The notes below the pieces were generated by a model. That model did not search any database. It was not told where the DNA came from and was given only the letters and a program-made list of their open reading frames with translations. A stretch of 64,000 nucleotides of DNA from Halobacterium sp. R2-5 (lineage in GTDB: Archaea; Halobacteriota; Halobacteria; Halobacteriales; Halobacteriaceae), in assembly GCF_011734195.1 (NCBI RefSeq), contig NZ_JAANTH010000001.1, positions 620,001-684,000 of the forward strand, written 5' to 3'. Shown piece by piece: positions 23,375-32,516 of the stretch; the first letter of the stretch is position 1; each line of letters opens with the position of its first letter. Both the position numbers and the translations under genes were made by a program.

Positions 23375-26325
23375 GACTCGCCGACGACGAGCGTGCTCGC
23401 GTGCCGTTCGCACTCGTCGGCGTGGTGCTGCTCGTCGGGAGCGCGACCGCTGCGGCAGCGCTCGCCGGCCACGACCCCGCGCCAGCCGAGACGCGTAGCG
23501 AACGCGCGGTCGACCGCGCGCTGACCAGCGCCGACGCCGCACTCGCCAGCGCCGCTCGCTCGGCGGCCGACGACGCAGTCCGGAACCCCGTCGTCGTGCG
23601 CGCGAACACCACGTTCGGCACCGCCATCGGCCCCGAGACGCCGTTCCGTGACGCGCTCGCGCTCCGCGTGTACGCTCGCACGGAGCACGCGCTCCGCGGC
23701 GACGGGTCAGCCGTCGGCTCGGTGTCGGCGAGGGCGTCTCTCCCGCGCGTCGAGACGGCGGCGGACGCCGAGCGCGCAGTCGACGCCGTCTCGCTCGAGC
23801 GAGTCGGCGAGGACGCGATGCGGGTCACGCTCTCCGCCGTCCGAATCGCGGTCGAGCGCGACGGCCGAACCGTCTCGCAGTCGACGCGGAACGTCTCGGT
23901 GACTGTCCACAGCCCCGCGCTCGCGCTCCACGACCGCGTCCAGCGATTCGAGCGGCTGCTCGACCGCGGCGCGTTCGCCGGCCCGGGCCTGGACCGCCGG
24001 CTCACCGACTACCTCCACCGCGTCGTCTGGCTGCGCGGCCCGCTGCAGTACGCGGGCGTCCCGATTTCGAACGTGCTCGCGAACCGCCACGTCGAGGTGA
24101 TGGCGAACCGTGCGCTGCTGGACGTCCAGCGGACGGCGTTCGGCCGCGAGGACGGCGAAGGCCGGACGGCGTACGGCCGAGCGCTCGCTCGCGTCGGGCT
24201 CGAAGACGTGCTCTCGGTCGCGGCGAAGGACGCGGAGAAGCGCGCGAACGCGGTCCTGCAGACGCCGGGCGCGTCCGAGACGGTGAAGGTCGGGAAGTCG
24301 GCGGCCATGGACGCGGTCGACCTGCCCGCCCAGACCGTGCCGGTCGGCGTCAACGCCACCGCGGACCGCGCGTTCGTCGACTTCGCGGACGGCAGCGACG
24401 GCGCCTCCCTGGACGCCACACTGCGGGCCGCGTACGCGTCTGTCGCGCGCCGCGACGTCGACGCGGCCGTCCTCAACAGAACGACGTCCGAGTCGGGCCA
24501 CGCGCCGGAGAACTGGACGCTCGCGGAGACGACCGGAGACCGCGACGTCGATGTCGGGGCAGCCGTCGAACCCGCGGACGTGCTCGTCGACGGACAGCGC
24601 GCCGTCGAGACGTACGGGCGGCGCGTAGTCGTCACGGAACGCGAGACGCGCCGATACACCGAGGGTAACCGGAGCCGCAGCGTCGTCGAGACGACCGAGA
24701 CCACCTACCGTGTCTCCGTCGGCGTCGGGTACGAGCTCCGGCCGCAGGCCGAGGGCTTGCCCGAGCCCGCCAGACGTGTGCTCGACGCGGACGCGAGCCG
24801 CGTCACGCCGGCGGTCCGCGACCACATCGCCTCGCGCGCCACGCAGTCGCTCGTCCGGGACGCGGGCGGCGTCGACGAACTCGCACGGAACGCAGTGAGT
24901 GGAGGCCCCCTCGCGCGAGAGGCGGTCGTCCACCCGGAGCTTCCCGAAACGGTCCGAAAGCGCGCGTACCGGGCGGCTGCGGCGCTCCGGGAGGAGGCGC
25001 GAAACGTCTCGGCGGACGTCTCCACGCGCGGATTGGCTGGTGGACGCGTCCCCGTCGACACGCTCCGCGGCCGCGTGACTGCGCTCCACGACGGTCGCCA
25101 GCGATACGACTCGGCGACCGACCGCGCGGTCGCCGCGGTTCGGGCCGCCTACCTCGCGCGCGTCTCTTCACGGCTCGGGGAACGGCGCGCGGACGGTGCG
25201 CTCTCCTCGGTCGGCGAGGCGCTCGGCGACCGCGGGCTCGAACCGCCGCCAACGGACCACGGCAGCGAGCGGGACGCCGGCCCGGTCGCGCGTGTCGAAG
25301 GCGCGCCGGCGTACCTCACACTCGCGGAAGTCACGCCACAGGCCGCGGGCGAGGTCGAGGAGTCGTACTACCCGCTCGTGGCGCGGAACGTGAACTGGTT
25401 CACAGTGCCGCACGGCGACGCCGCCGAAGCCGTCGTGGACGCGGCGATGCCCGAGCCGCCGGAGTCGGTCCGCCTCGGCACCGCGGCGCAGGCGCTCGCG
25501 GCGGCCAACGGTACGCTGGACGCCGCACCGAATCGGACCCTGCGCCGCGAACGCCGGAGCCTGCAGTCGGACGTCGCCGCGGGTGTATCGGCAGCCGGCA
25601 CCGCGTACCGCGGCGTGCTCGCGTCGTCGCCGCTCGCGTTCACGGAACGTGAGCGGCGTGCAGCGACCCGGCTCGCGTTCGAGCGGTGGGAGACGACACA
25701 CGGACGGGGGTCGGCCGTCGGCAACGGGTCGGCGGCGGCAGCGGTCGCCGACGTGGCTGCCCGCATCGCCGACGCGTCGCCACGAGAACGCGACCGACTG
25801 GCGACGCGGCTCCGCGCGGCGTCCGCAGACGTCGCGGACAGCGAGCGGGTGCGGGTGGACGCCGGCGTCGTGCGGGACGCGGCGGACGTGACGCGCCGCG
25901 TCGGGAGCGCCGTCGCGGCGAACGCGCTCTCCGAGGCGGGGTCGATAGCCGCCGAGAAAGCCGCGAAGCGCCTCGGCGCGGCGGACGTCGGCGCGGTGCC
26001 AGCGGGCCTGCCACTGGCGCCCGTGCCCGGGTTCTGGTACGCGACGGCGAACGCGTGGTCGGTCTCGGCGCGCGGGTCGTACGCCGAGTTCACCGTGCAC
26101 GCTGAGGGCGGGTCGCCGGTCGGCCCTGGAGGCGGGACGGCGTACGTCCGGGAGGACGCGACTGTCGCGTTCGACGTGGACGGCGACGGGGACGCGGAGC
26201 GCGTCGGGCGCAACGAGCGCGTATCGTTCGAGGTCGAGGCGACTGTCGGCGTGGTCGTGCCGGCGGGACCGCGCGGCGTCGGCGACGTCGACGGGAATGC
26301 CGACGAGCAGTCCGCGGGGTGGTGA
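23371..26325 (+). CDS. Giant pilin-like surface protein of the locus
   Basis: A 984-residue protein with a basic, short lead (RLADDERAR), a single hydrophobic helix (residues about 12-35, VPFALVGVVLLVGSATAAAA) and about 950 residues likely outside the cell. That part holds ten N-X-S/T sequons and no cysteines, fitting a glycosylated haloarchaeal surface protein; helical alanine/arginine-rich stretches dominate, with a C-terminal beta-like domain from about 890. GTG at 23371 overlaps the previous stop; a GTG three codons upstream is possible. I recall it as DUF7286-like. It could be the adhesive tip or the largest subunit. Confidence 0.7.
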   Translation: MRLADDERARVPFALVGVVLLVGSATAAAALAGHDPAPAETRSERAVDRALTSADAALASAARSAADDAVRNPVVVRANTTFGTAIGPETPFRDALALRVYARTEHALRGDGSAVGSVSARASLPRVETAADAERAVDAVSLERVGEDAMRVTLSAVRIAVERDGRTVSQSTRNVSVTVHSPALALHDRVQRFERLLDRGAFAGPGLDRRLTDYLHRVVWLRGPLQYAGVPISNVLANRHVEVMANRALLDVQRTAFGREDGEGRTAYGRALARVGLEDVLSVAAKDAEKRANAVLQTPGASETVKVGKSAAMDAVDLPAQTVPVGVNATADRAFVDFADGSDGASLDATLRAAYASVARRDVDAAVLNRTTSESGHAPENWTLAETTGDRDVDVGAAVEPADVLVDGQRAVETYGRRVVVTERETRRYTEGNRSRSVVETTETTYRVSVGVGYELRPQAEGLPEPARRVLDADASRVTPAVRDHIASRATQSLVRDAGGVDELARNAVSGGPLAREAVVHPELPETVRKRAYRAAAALREEARNVSADVSTRGLAGGRVPVDTLRGRVTALHDGRQRYDSATDRAVAAVRAAYLARVSSRLGERRADGALSSVGEALGDRGLEPPPTDHGSERDAGPVARVEGAPAYLTLAEVTPQAAGEVEESYYPLVARNVNWFTVPHGDAAEAVVDAAMPEPPESVRLGTAAQALAAANGTLDAAPNRTLRRERRSLQSDVAAGVSAAGTAYRGVLASSPLAFTERERRAATRLAFERWETTHGRGSAVGNGSAAAAVADVAARIADASPRERDRLATRLRAASADVADSERVRVDAGVVRDAADVTRRVGSAVAANALSEAGSIAAEKAAKRLGAADVGAVPAGLPLAPVPGFWYATANAWSVSARGSYAEFTVHAEGGSPVGPGGGTAYVREDATVAFDVDGDGDAERVGRNERVSFEVEATVGVVVPAGPRGVGDVDGNADEQSAGW

Positions 26326-26373
26326 GCCGCGGCAAGCGTAGCCTCCTTGAACGCTCGGGGCGTACGGGCGAGC

Positions 26374-26805
26374 GTGCTAGCCGACGAAATCCAGGACCCC
26401 GGAGACCAGACACCCGGGCAGGTGCGCGCGGAGTACGAGGCGGCGCTCGGTCGCGTCGTCGAGGCCGAGGGCGTCGACAGCGTCGCGGCGGCCTCGGGCG
26501 TCGACGAGGCGAAGCTGACGGCGCTCGCGGGCGGTGACCCCGTCGAGATCACGCTCGAAGAGGCGGCGGGAATCTTCGCGGTCAGCGACGACTGGCCGGA
26601 CGCCGAGGGCCTGCTGCTGGAGGTCCGGGACAACCTGATGCTCCAGATGAGCTCCGCGGTGATGGACGTGGAGGCGCTCGCCAGCGGGCTCGACGACGAC
26701 TACGACCCGAAGGAGATTCAGCAGAAGATCGAGGGGCGCCAGGCGATGACTCTGGAGGAGTACGCCCGTATCTACCGGCACATCGCGGCCGAGAACCCGT
26801 ACTGA
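26374..26805 (+). CDS. Conserved haloarchaeal helical protein (DUF5791-like)
   Basis: A 143-residue acidic, all-helical soluble protein. Blocks such as TPGQVRAEYEAALGRVV, VTLEEAAGIFAV-like ITLEEAAGIFAVSDDWPDAE and IEGRQAMTLEEYARIYRHIA recall a DUF5791-type family found across haloarchaea; the function is unknown. The GTG at 26374 gives MLADEIQDPG; a TTG nine codons upstream is the longer alternative. The stop shares a base with the following SDR gene's ATG (TGATG), indicating coupling. Confidence 0.75.
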   Translation: MLADEIQDPGDQTPGQVRAEYEAALGRVVEAEGVDSVAAASGVDEAKLTALAGGDPVEITLEEAAGIFAVSDDWPDAEGLLLEVRDNLMLQMSSAVMDVEALASGLDDDYDPKEIQQKIEGRQAMTLEEYARIYRHIAAENPY

Positions 26806-27707
26806 TGGACGTCGCGATCCTGGGCTGCGGGTACGTCGGGCTGGAGCTCGGCCGCCAGCTCGCCGAGCGCGGCCACGACCCCGTGGGCGTCCGGCGCTCG
26901 GAGGACGGCCTCGCGGCGATTCGGGACGCGGGCTTCGACGCCGTACAGGCTGACGTGACGGACGCCGAGTCGCTGGCGGCCGTGCCGGACGTGGACGCCG
27001 CGGTGTTCGCGGCGAGCTCGGGCGGCCGCGGCGCGGACGCCGCCCGCGAGGTGTACGTCGAGGGGCTGCGGACGGCAATCGAGCACTTCGGCGAACGCGA
27101 GAACTCACCGGAGCAGTTCGTCTACACGTCGAGTACGGGCGTCTACGGCGACCACGGCGGCGAATGGGTCGACGAGGAGACGCCGCTGGACCCGACGACG
27201 GAGAAGACCGAGGTACTCGTGGCGGCCGAGCGAGTCACGCGAGAGCGCGCGCCCGAGTTCGGGATGGACCCGGCCGTCGTGCGCTTCGCGGGGCTGTACG
27301 GCCCCGACCGCTACCGGCTGCGTCGCTACCTCGACGGCCCCGTCACGGAGGGCTACCTGAACATGGTCCACCGGGCGGACGCCGCGGGCGTCGCGCGGTT
27401 CGCGCTCACCGACGAGGCGGCCGCCGACGCCGAGGTGCTGCTGGCGGTCGACGACGAGCCGGTGTCGAAGTGGGAGTTCGCGGACTGGCTCGCCGACGAA
27501 GCGGACGTCGACCGTCCCGAGAAGCAGACGGTCGAGGAGCGCCTCGACGAGGGCGACCTCTCCGAGCCAGCCGAGCGCCGGCTCCGCACGAGCAAGCGCT
27601 GCTCGAACGATCGACTGCGCGAACTCGGCTACGAGTTCGCGTACCCGACGTTCCGCGAGGGCTACCGGGACGCCGTCGACGCGTTCCGTCGCGGGGAGTA
27701 CAAGTGA
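26805..27707 (+). CDS. NAD(P)-binding SDR, YeeZ-like
   Basis: A 300-residue Rossmann protein. GCGYVGLELGRQL at residues 7-19 binds the dinucleotide; FVYTSSTGVYGDHGG near 105 includes the serine and tyrosine of the SDR active site, but the usual YxxxK is not obvious (the section near 125 reads LDPTTEKTEVLVAAE). It resembles atypical SDRs of the YeeZ group, whose substrates are unknown. It starts inside the previous stop and is followed 21 bases later by an aldo/keto reductase, so these may be one operon. Confidence 0.8.
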   Translation: MDVAILGCGYVGLELGRQLAERGHDPVGVRRSEDGLAAIRDAGFDAVQADVTDAESLAAVPDVDAAVFAASSGGRGADAAREVYVEGLRTAIEHFGERENSPEQFVYTSSTGVYGDHGGEWVDEETPLDPTTEKTEVLVAAERVTRERAPEFGMDPAVVRFAGLYGPDRYRLRRYLDGPVTEGYLNMVHRADAAGVARFALTDEAAADAEVLLAVDDEPVSKWEFADWLADEADVDRPEKQTVEERLDEGDLSEPAERRLRTSKRCSNDRLRELGYEFAYPTFREGYRDAVDAFRRGEYK

Positions 27708-27728
27708 CGGCGCGGCCAACCACTCGCT

Positions 27729-28817
27729 ATGGCTACTGCTGACGGGACGTTCCAGTACAAGGAGCGCTTCGGCGAGGACAAGGCGCGGACGTACTTCCGG
27801 AGCGTGCGCGACCGCGCGGTCTCCAGCGTCGGCCTCGGGACGTACCTCGGCGAGCCGACAGACGACGTCGACGACGCGTACTACGAGACGGTGCGGGCGG
27901 CCGTCGAGGGCGGCTGCAACGTCGTGGACACCGCCATCAACTACCGCCACCAGCGCAGCGAGCGCGTCGTCGGGCGCGCGCTCGCCGACGCGGACGTGGA
28001 CCGCGAGGAAGTCTTCCTCGCGACGAAGGGCGGGTTCGTTCCGTTCGACGAGTCCCGGCCGGAGAGCCCCGGCGAGTTCGTCGCCGAGGAGTACGTCGAC
28101 AGCGGCATCCTCGACGCCGACGACCTCGCGCACGGCAGCCACGCCATCGCGCCAGGCTTCGTGGAGGACCAGCTCGACCGTTCGCTGCGGAACCTCGGCG
28201 TGGACACGATCGACCTCTACTACGTCCACAACCCGGAGACGCAGCTCGACGAGCGGCCGGCCGGCGAGGTCTACGACCAGCTGGAGGCGACCTTCGAGCG
28301 GCTGGAGGAGCGCGTGGCGGCCGGCGACATCGAGCACTACGGCGTGGCGACGTGGGAGGCGTTCCGGGTGCCGCGCTCGCACGACCACTTCCTCGACCTC
28401 GGGGAGATCATCTCGCGGGCGCGGGCGGCCGCCAAGACCGTCGGGAACACGGCGACGCACCTGCGCGCGATTCAGGTGCCGTTCAACGTCTTCATGGCCG
28501 ACGCGTTCACCGTGAAGTCCCAGGAGGGGCCGGAGGGCGACCAGAGCGTGCTCTGGTACGCCCACGAGGCCGGACTGAACGTGTTCACCTCGGCGAGCCT
28601 CGCACAGGGACAGGTGCTCGACGGGATTCCCGACGAAGTCGACGAGAAGCTCGACGGCGACACGCCCGCCCAGCGCGGCCTGAACTTCGCGCGCAGCGCG
28701 CCCGGCGTGACGACCGCGCTCGCGGGCACGACCAGCCCCGAGCACGTCCGCGAGAACGTCGCTGCCGGGACGTTCGAGCCGCTGGGCGCGGACGCCTTCG
28801 ACGCCGTCTTCGAGTAG
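27729..28817 (+). CDS. Aldo/keto reductase
   Basis: A 362-residue TIM-barrel oxidoreductase using NADPH. The family blocks are GLGTYLGEPTDD near 38, the catalytic aspartate and tyrosine in VVDTAINYRHQRSERVVG (about 64-81), the lysine in VFLATKGGF near 96, DLYYVHNPE near 163 and a late SLAQGQ plus TTSPEHVRENV. It is longer than typical by a loop at 100-140 (EYVDSGILDADDLAHGSHAI), as in haloarchaeal members. Substrate unknown. Its stop directly abuts that of the convergent zinc-finger gene. Confidence 0.88.
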   Translation: MATADGTFQYKERFGEDKARTYFRSVRDRAVSSVGLGTYLGEPTDDVDDAYYETVRAAVEGGCNVVDTAINYRHQRSERVVGRALADADVDREEVFLATKGGFVPFDESRPESPGEFVAEEYVDSGILDADDLAHGSHAIAPGFVEDQLDRSLRNLGVDTIDLYYVHNPETQLDERPAGEVYDQLEATFERLEERVAAGDIEHYGVATWEAFRVPRSHDHFLDLGEIISRARAAAKTVGNTATHLRAIQVPFNVFMADAFTVKSQEGPEGDQSVLWYAHEAGLNVFTSASLAQGQVLDGIPDEVDEKLDGDTPAQRGLNFARSAPGVTTALAGTTSPEHVRENVAAGTFEPLGADAFDAVFE

Positions 28818-28985
28818 CTACGGGAGCTGCTTCCACTCCCGCCCGCACTCCGGGCAGATGCGGTGCCAGCCGACGGCCTCCCGGTCGCTCTTCCCGAGCG
28901 GGACGTTACAGTCCGTGCAGATGAGTCGCTCGTAGGTTCCCTTCTCGACCTCCCCCGCTCGCAGCGCCTTTCGGACGGACGACAT
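28818..28985 (-). CDS. HVO_0758-type zinc finger microprotein
   Basis: A 55-residue protein with two CxxC knuckles (CTDC at 23-26 and CPEC at 44-47) forming one zinc ribbon, preceded by a basic start MSSVRKALRAGEVEKG. Such microproteins are abundant in haloarchaea, and some affect growth and biofilm formation when deleted; the function of this one is not known. The ATG at 28985 is chosen over a longer ORF that lacks similarity upstream. Confidence 0.85.
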   Translation of the reverse strand: MSSVRKALRAGEVEKGTYERLICTDCNVPLGKSDREAVGWHRICPECGREWKQLP

Positions 28986-29077
28986 GGACAGTGGTACCTC
29001 GCACCGCACCTTCAGTAATCGGGGACTAACGCCCGCGAACCACAAGGATTGACCTTCCGGGGGTGTGAAAACTCGGC

Positions 29078-30277
29078 GTGTCCAGTACGTCTGCGAGCGA
29101 CGCGCGGCGAGTCCGGCTGTTCGGGTCGCTGTGCGCGCTCGTCTTCCTCGTGAACTTCGGCCGCGTCGTGTTCGCGCCGCTGGTCGCGCCGCTGCAGGCG
29201 GACTTCGTCACCTCGGACGCCGCCGTGGGGCTGGTAGCGACGCTGGCGTGGCTCGGGAGCGCGCTCCCGCGGCTGCCGACCGGCTGGCTGCTGACGCGCG
29301 TCGACCGCCACCACGTCGTTCTCGGTACGGGCGCGCTGCTGGCGGTGTCTTCGGCGGGGATGACGTTCGCGCCGACCATCGAGTTCGTGATGCTCGGCGC
29401 GTTCCTCGTGGGGCTCGCCTCCGGCGCGTACTTCGTCGCCGCGAACCCCCTGATTAGCGAGCTGTTCCCCGAGCGCGTCGGCCGCGTCGTCGGCGTCCAC
29501 GGCACCGCCTCGCAGCTCGCGGCGGCGGTCGCGCCCGTGCTCGTCGGCCGCGTCCTCCTCGAAGCGTTCTCGTGGCGCGCGCCGTTCTACCTGCTGTCCG
29601 CGGCCGCCGTGGTCGTCACGGGCGTCATCTACGTGCTCGCAGGCCGCACCGACCTGCCGTCGGCGGGGTCGTCGGACCGCAACCTCCTCGGCGCGATTCG
29701 CCGCCAGTACCGCGTCGTACTGTTGGGCGTCGTCGTGGTCGGCGTCGCCGGCCTCGTCTGGAACGGCTTCTTCAACTTCTACATCAAGTACCTCACCGAG
29801 ACCAAGCAGATCGCGCCCGCCACCGCGGAGACGCTGCTCACGGTGGTGTTCGCGGCGGGCGTGCCCGCGTTCTGGTACACGGGCCGGCTCGCCGACCGCT
29901 TCCGGCACGTGCCGCTGATGCTCGCCGTGCTCGGCGGGTTCGTCGCGACGCTGCTCGCGCTGACGTTCGTCGACGGCCTCGTCGCGGTCGCGGCCGTCTC
30001 GGTCGTGCTCGGGTACGCCGTCCACAGCCTCTTCCCCGCGATCGACACGTTCCTCCTCGACAGCCTCCCGGACAGCGACCGCGCGAGCGCGTACGCCGGC
30101 TACAGCGCCGTGATGATGGTCGTGCAGGCGATGGGGAGCGTCGTCATCGGGACGCTCGTCGGCGCCGGAATCCCCTACGACACCGTCTTCCGGGTGGCGG
30201 GCGCCGGGCTCGCCGTGCTCGTCGCCGCGCTGGTCGTGCTCTACCGCGCGGGCCGGCTGCCCGCTGGCGCAAGTTAG
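29078..30277 (+). CDS. Major facilitator superfamily transporter
   Basis: A 399-residue inner-membrane transporter with twelve predicted helices. The MFS loop 2-3 motif appears as GWLLTRVDRHHVVLG near 78, and its second-half counterpart as GRLADRFRHVPLM near 270. The family exports or imports small solutes by proton or sodium coupling; nothing indicates the substrate. Start is GTG at 29078. It precedes the glycosyltransferase gene by 26 bases, so they might be co-transcribed. Confidence 0.88.
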   Translation: MSSTSASDARRVRLFGSLCALVFLVNFGRVVFAPLVAPLQADFVTSDAAVGLVATLAWLGSALPRLPTGWLLTRVDRHHVVLGTGALLAVSSAGMTFAPTIEFVMLGAFLVGLASGAYFVAANPLISELFPERVGRVVGVHGTASQLAAAVAPVLVGRVLLEAFSWRAPFYLLSAAAVVVTGVIYVLAGRTDLPSAGSSDRNLLGAIRRQYRVVLLGVVVVGVAGLVWNGFFNFYIKYLTETKQIAPATAETLLTVVFAAGVPAFWYTGRLADRFRHVPLMLAVLGGFVATLLALTFVDGLVAVAAVSVVLGYAVHSLFPAIDTFLLDSLPDSDRASAYAGYSAVMMVVQAMGSVVIGTLVGAGIPYDTVFRVAGAGLAVLVAALVVLYRAGRLPAGAS

Positions 30278-30303
30278 TTCCCGGCGGCGGCCCGAGCGGG
30301 GGT

Positions 30304-31440
30304 ATGGACTACACGCAGGAGCGCGTGGCGACGCTCCACGACTACGGCGGCGCCGACCCCGATGCGCCGACGGGGCGGGCGGCCGTCGTGGTGCCGATGA
30401 CCGACCGCGAGTACGCCGCCCTCGCCCCCGAGCGCGTGTTCTCGGAGCTGGAGCGCGTCGACCCCGCGGAGGTCGTGGTGCCGCTGCGCGCGCCCGCCGA
30501 GCGCGTCCCCGAGTTCCGCGACTGGCTCGCCGACTTCGACGTGCCGCTGACCGTGCTCTGGTGCGACGGCCCGCGCGTCGAGGCGCTGCTCGACGACGCC
30601 GGCCTGACGGGCGACCGCGGGAAGGGACGGGACGTCTGGCTGGCGCTCGGCGTCGCGGCGCGCAACGACTACGTCGTCGTCCACGACGCCGACACGACCA
30701 CGTACGAGGACCGGGACGTACGGAAGCTCCTGTTCCCGCTCTCGCAGGACTTCGAGTTCTCGAAGGGCTACTACGCGCGCGTCGAGAGCGACCGGCTGTA
30801 CGGCCGGCTGTTCCGGCTGTTCTACGAGCCGCTCGTCGACGCGCTCGCGGCCGAACACGACCACCCCGTCGTCGACTTCCTCGGGGCGTTCCGGTACGCG
30901 CTCGCCGGCGAGTGCGCGATGACGAGCGACCTCGCGCGGGGCCTGCGCGTGCAGCGGCGCTGGGGGCTAGAAGTCGGCACACTCGGCGAGGCGTTCCGGC
31001 TCGCGGGCGCGGACGACGCCGCACAGGTCGACCTGGGGCGCTACGAACACGACCACCGCGCGGTCTCTGGCCCCACTGGCCTCTCGGAGATGAGCGAGGG
31101 CGTCGGCGCGGCGCTCCTGCGGGCGGTCGAGGACGCGGGCGTCGACGTGGACTACGACGCGCTGACGGAGCGCTATCTCGCTGCGGCCGACCGGTTCGTG
31201 CGCGCGTACGGCGCCGACGCCGCGTTCAACGGCCTCGACTACGACGCCGAGAGCGAGCGCGAGCAGACTCGCACGTACGCCGACGCCATCGGCGACCCCG
31301 GCGAGGACACGCGGCTGCCGGCGTGGACCGACACGAGCCTCGACGCCGACGACGTGGCTGTGGCGGCGGCCGCGGACGCCGAGGAGGCCGCCGCGAGGGC
31401 GGGAGGTTCAAGCGCCTCCGCGTCCGACGGGGAGCCGTGA
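30304..31440 (+). CDS. GpgS-like glycosyltransferase (GT-A fold)
   Basis: A 378-residue cytoplasmic GT-A enzyme. The metal-binding DADTTTY near residue 127, the acceptor region KGYYARVESDRLYGRLFRLF near 155-175 and FLGAFRYALAGECAM near 195 resemble glucosyl- or mannosyl-3-phosphoglycerate synthase, enzymes making compatible solutes or their precursors. The last 40 residues are an alanine/acid-rich tail. No phosphatase partner gene is adjacent, so the product is uncertain. The stop overlaps the next start (GTGA). Confidence 0.75.
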   Translation: MDYTQERVATLHDYGGADPDAPTGRAAVVVPMTDREYAALAPERVFSELERVDPAEVVVPLRAPAERVPEFRDWLADFDVPLTVLWCDGPRVEALLDDAGLTGDRGKGRDVWLALGVAARNDYVVVHDADTTTYEDRDVRKLLFPLSQDFEFSKGYYARVESDRLYGRLFRLFYEPLVDALAAEHDHPVVDFLGAFRYALAGECAMTSDLARGLRVQRRWGLEVGTLGEAFRLAGADDAAQVDLGRYEHDHRAVSGPTGLSEMSEGVGAALLRAVEDAGVDVDYDALTERYLAAADRFVRAYGADAAFNGLDYDAESEREQTRTYADAIGDPGEDTRLPAWTDTSLDADDVAVAAAADAEEAAARAGGSSASASDGEP

Positions 31441-31880
31441 ACGGCGACGAACTCGCAGGCGTCGTGGACCTCTTCGGCGCGCTCACCCGACGGGAACTCC
31501 ACGACGCGCTCGAAGAGCTGGCGTTCAAGCGCGGCGACGACTTCGACGCCGACGAGGCCGACGACGACGTGATGGACGCGCTGCGCGAGTACTACCTCGT
31601 GAGCGTCGACCGCGAGAACGGCGACAGCGTACTCGTACCGGGGCCGGCCGCGTTCCCCGACCTCCCCGAGAACGCGGCCGACCTCCCGCACATTCTGGAC
31701 GTCGAACGCCGTGAAGTCGACCGGGAGACGCTCGCAGACGCGGTCCGCGCGCGCCTCGAATCGGACGCCGCGGACGCCGACGGCGATCGCGCGCGCTCGC
31801 TCGTGGACGTGACCTACGACGCGGAGGCGTGGGCGCCCGTCGACCTCGCGGACGTCCGCGAGGAGCTGACCGCGGACTGA
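31437..31880 (+). CDS. Conserved haloarchaeal acidic protein (DUF7109-like)
   Basis: A 147-residue soluble protein. The first 70 residues resemble a winged-helix fold (LFGALTRRELHDALEELAFKRG and a wing-like VDRENGDSVLVPGPAAFP), the rest is acidic helix. It begins with GTG overlapping the glycosyltransferase stop, which implies co-translation and perhaps a shared pathway or regulation. I recall a DUF7109 label for such proteins; no function is known. Confidence 0.72.
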   Translation: MNGDELAGVVDLFGALTRRELHDALEELAFKRGDDFDADEADDDVMDALREYYLVSVDRENGDSVLVPGPAAFPDLPENAADLPHILDVERREVDRETLADAVRARLESDAADADGDRARSLVDVTYDAEAWAPVDLADVREELTAD

Positions 31881-31922
31881 AACTGCGCGTGAGTTAAGGT
31901 CGTCGCGGTGCTCGCCCCCAGT

Positions 31923-32516
31923 ATGGACCTCTCGCGGGTCGCCGCCCACCAGCCCGAACGAGTCACCGACGAGGACCGCGACGCCGCGGTGCTCGTCCCC
32001 GTCGTCGAGCGCGGCGACGACCCGGCGCTGGTGTTCACGAAGCGCGCCGACCACCTCGGCGAGCACCCCGGCCAGATGAGCTTCCCGGGGGGCGGCCGCG
32101 AGCCCAGCGACGACGACCTCCGGGAGACCGCCGCTCGCGAGGCCTACGAGGAGATCAGTCTGCTGCGCGACGAGATCTCGTACGTCGGCCAGCTCGACGA
32201 CATCCGCACCGTCTCCGGGTACTCGGTGACGCCGTTCGTCGGGCGCGTCCCCGAGCGCGAGTACGTCCCCGACGAGCGCGAGGTCGACGAGGTCGTGGTG
32301 CTGCCGCTGGCGGGGCTCACGAACGACGACAACTACGAGGTCGAGAAGCGCATCCACCCCTCGTACGGCGAGTCGACCGTCCACTTCTTCCACGTGGACG
32401 GGTACACCGTCTGGGGGGCGACCGGCCGCATCCTCGTGCAGTTCCTCGACCTCGCGGTCGGGTGGACGCCGCCCGACCGGGAGCCCGACGTCGTCGAGAT
32501 GGACCCCGACGACTAG
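31923..32516 (+). CDS. NUDIX hydrolase, CoA pyrophosphatase type
   Basis: A 197-residue NUDIX enzyme. The CoA-pyrophosphatase lead QMSFPGGGREPSDDD (about 56-70) runs into the NUDIX box LRETAAREAYEEISL (about 71-85), where the glutamates bind metal. The family hydrolyses CoA and its oxidised forms to phosphopantetheine and ADP. The longer C-terminal half (GYTVWGATGRILVQF) fits this subfamily. It converges with the small gene downstream, sharing CTAG as mutual stop codons. Confidence 0.86.
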   Translation: MDLSRVAAHQPERVTDEDRDAAVLVPVVERGDDPALVFTKRADHLGEHPGQMSFPGGGREPSDDDLRETAAREAYEEISLLRDEISYVGQLDDIRTVSGYSVTPFVGRVPEREYVPDEREVDEVVVLPLAGLTNDDNYEVEKRIHPSYGESTVHFFHVDGYTVWGATGRILVQFLDLAVGWTPPDREPDVVEMDPDD

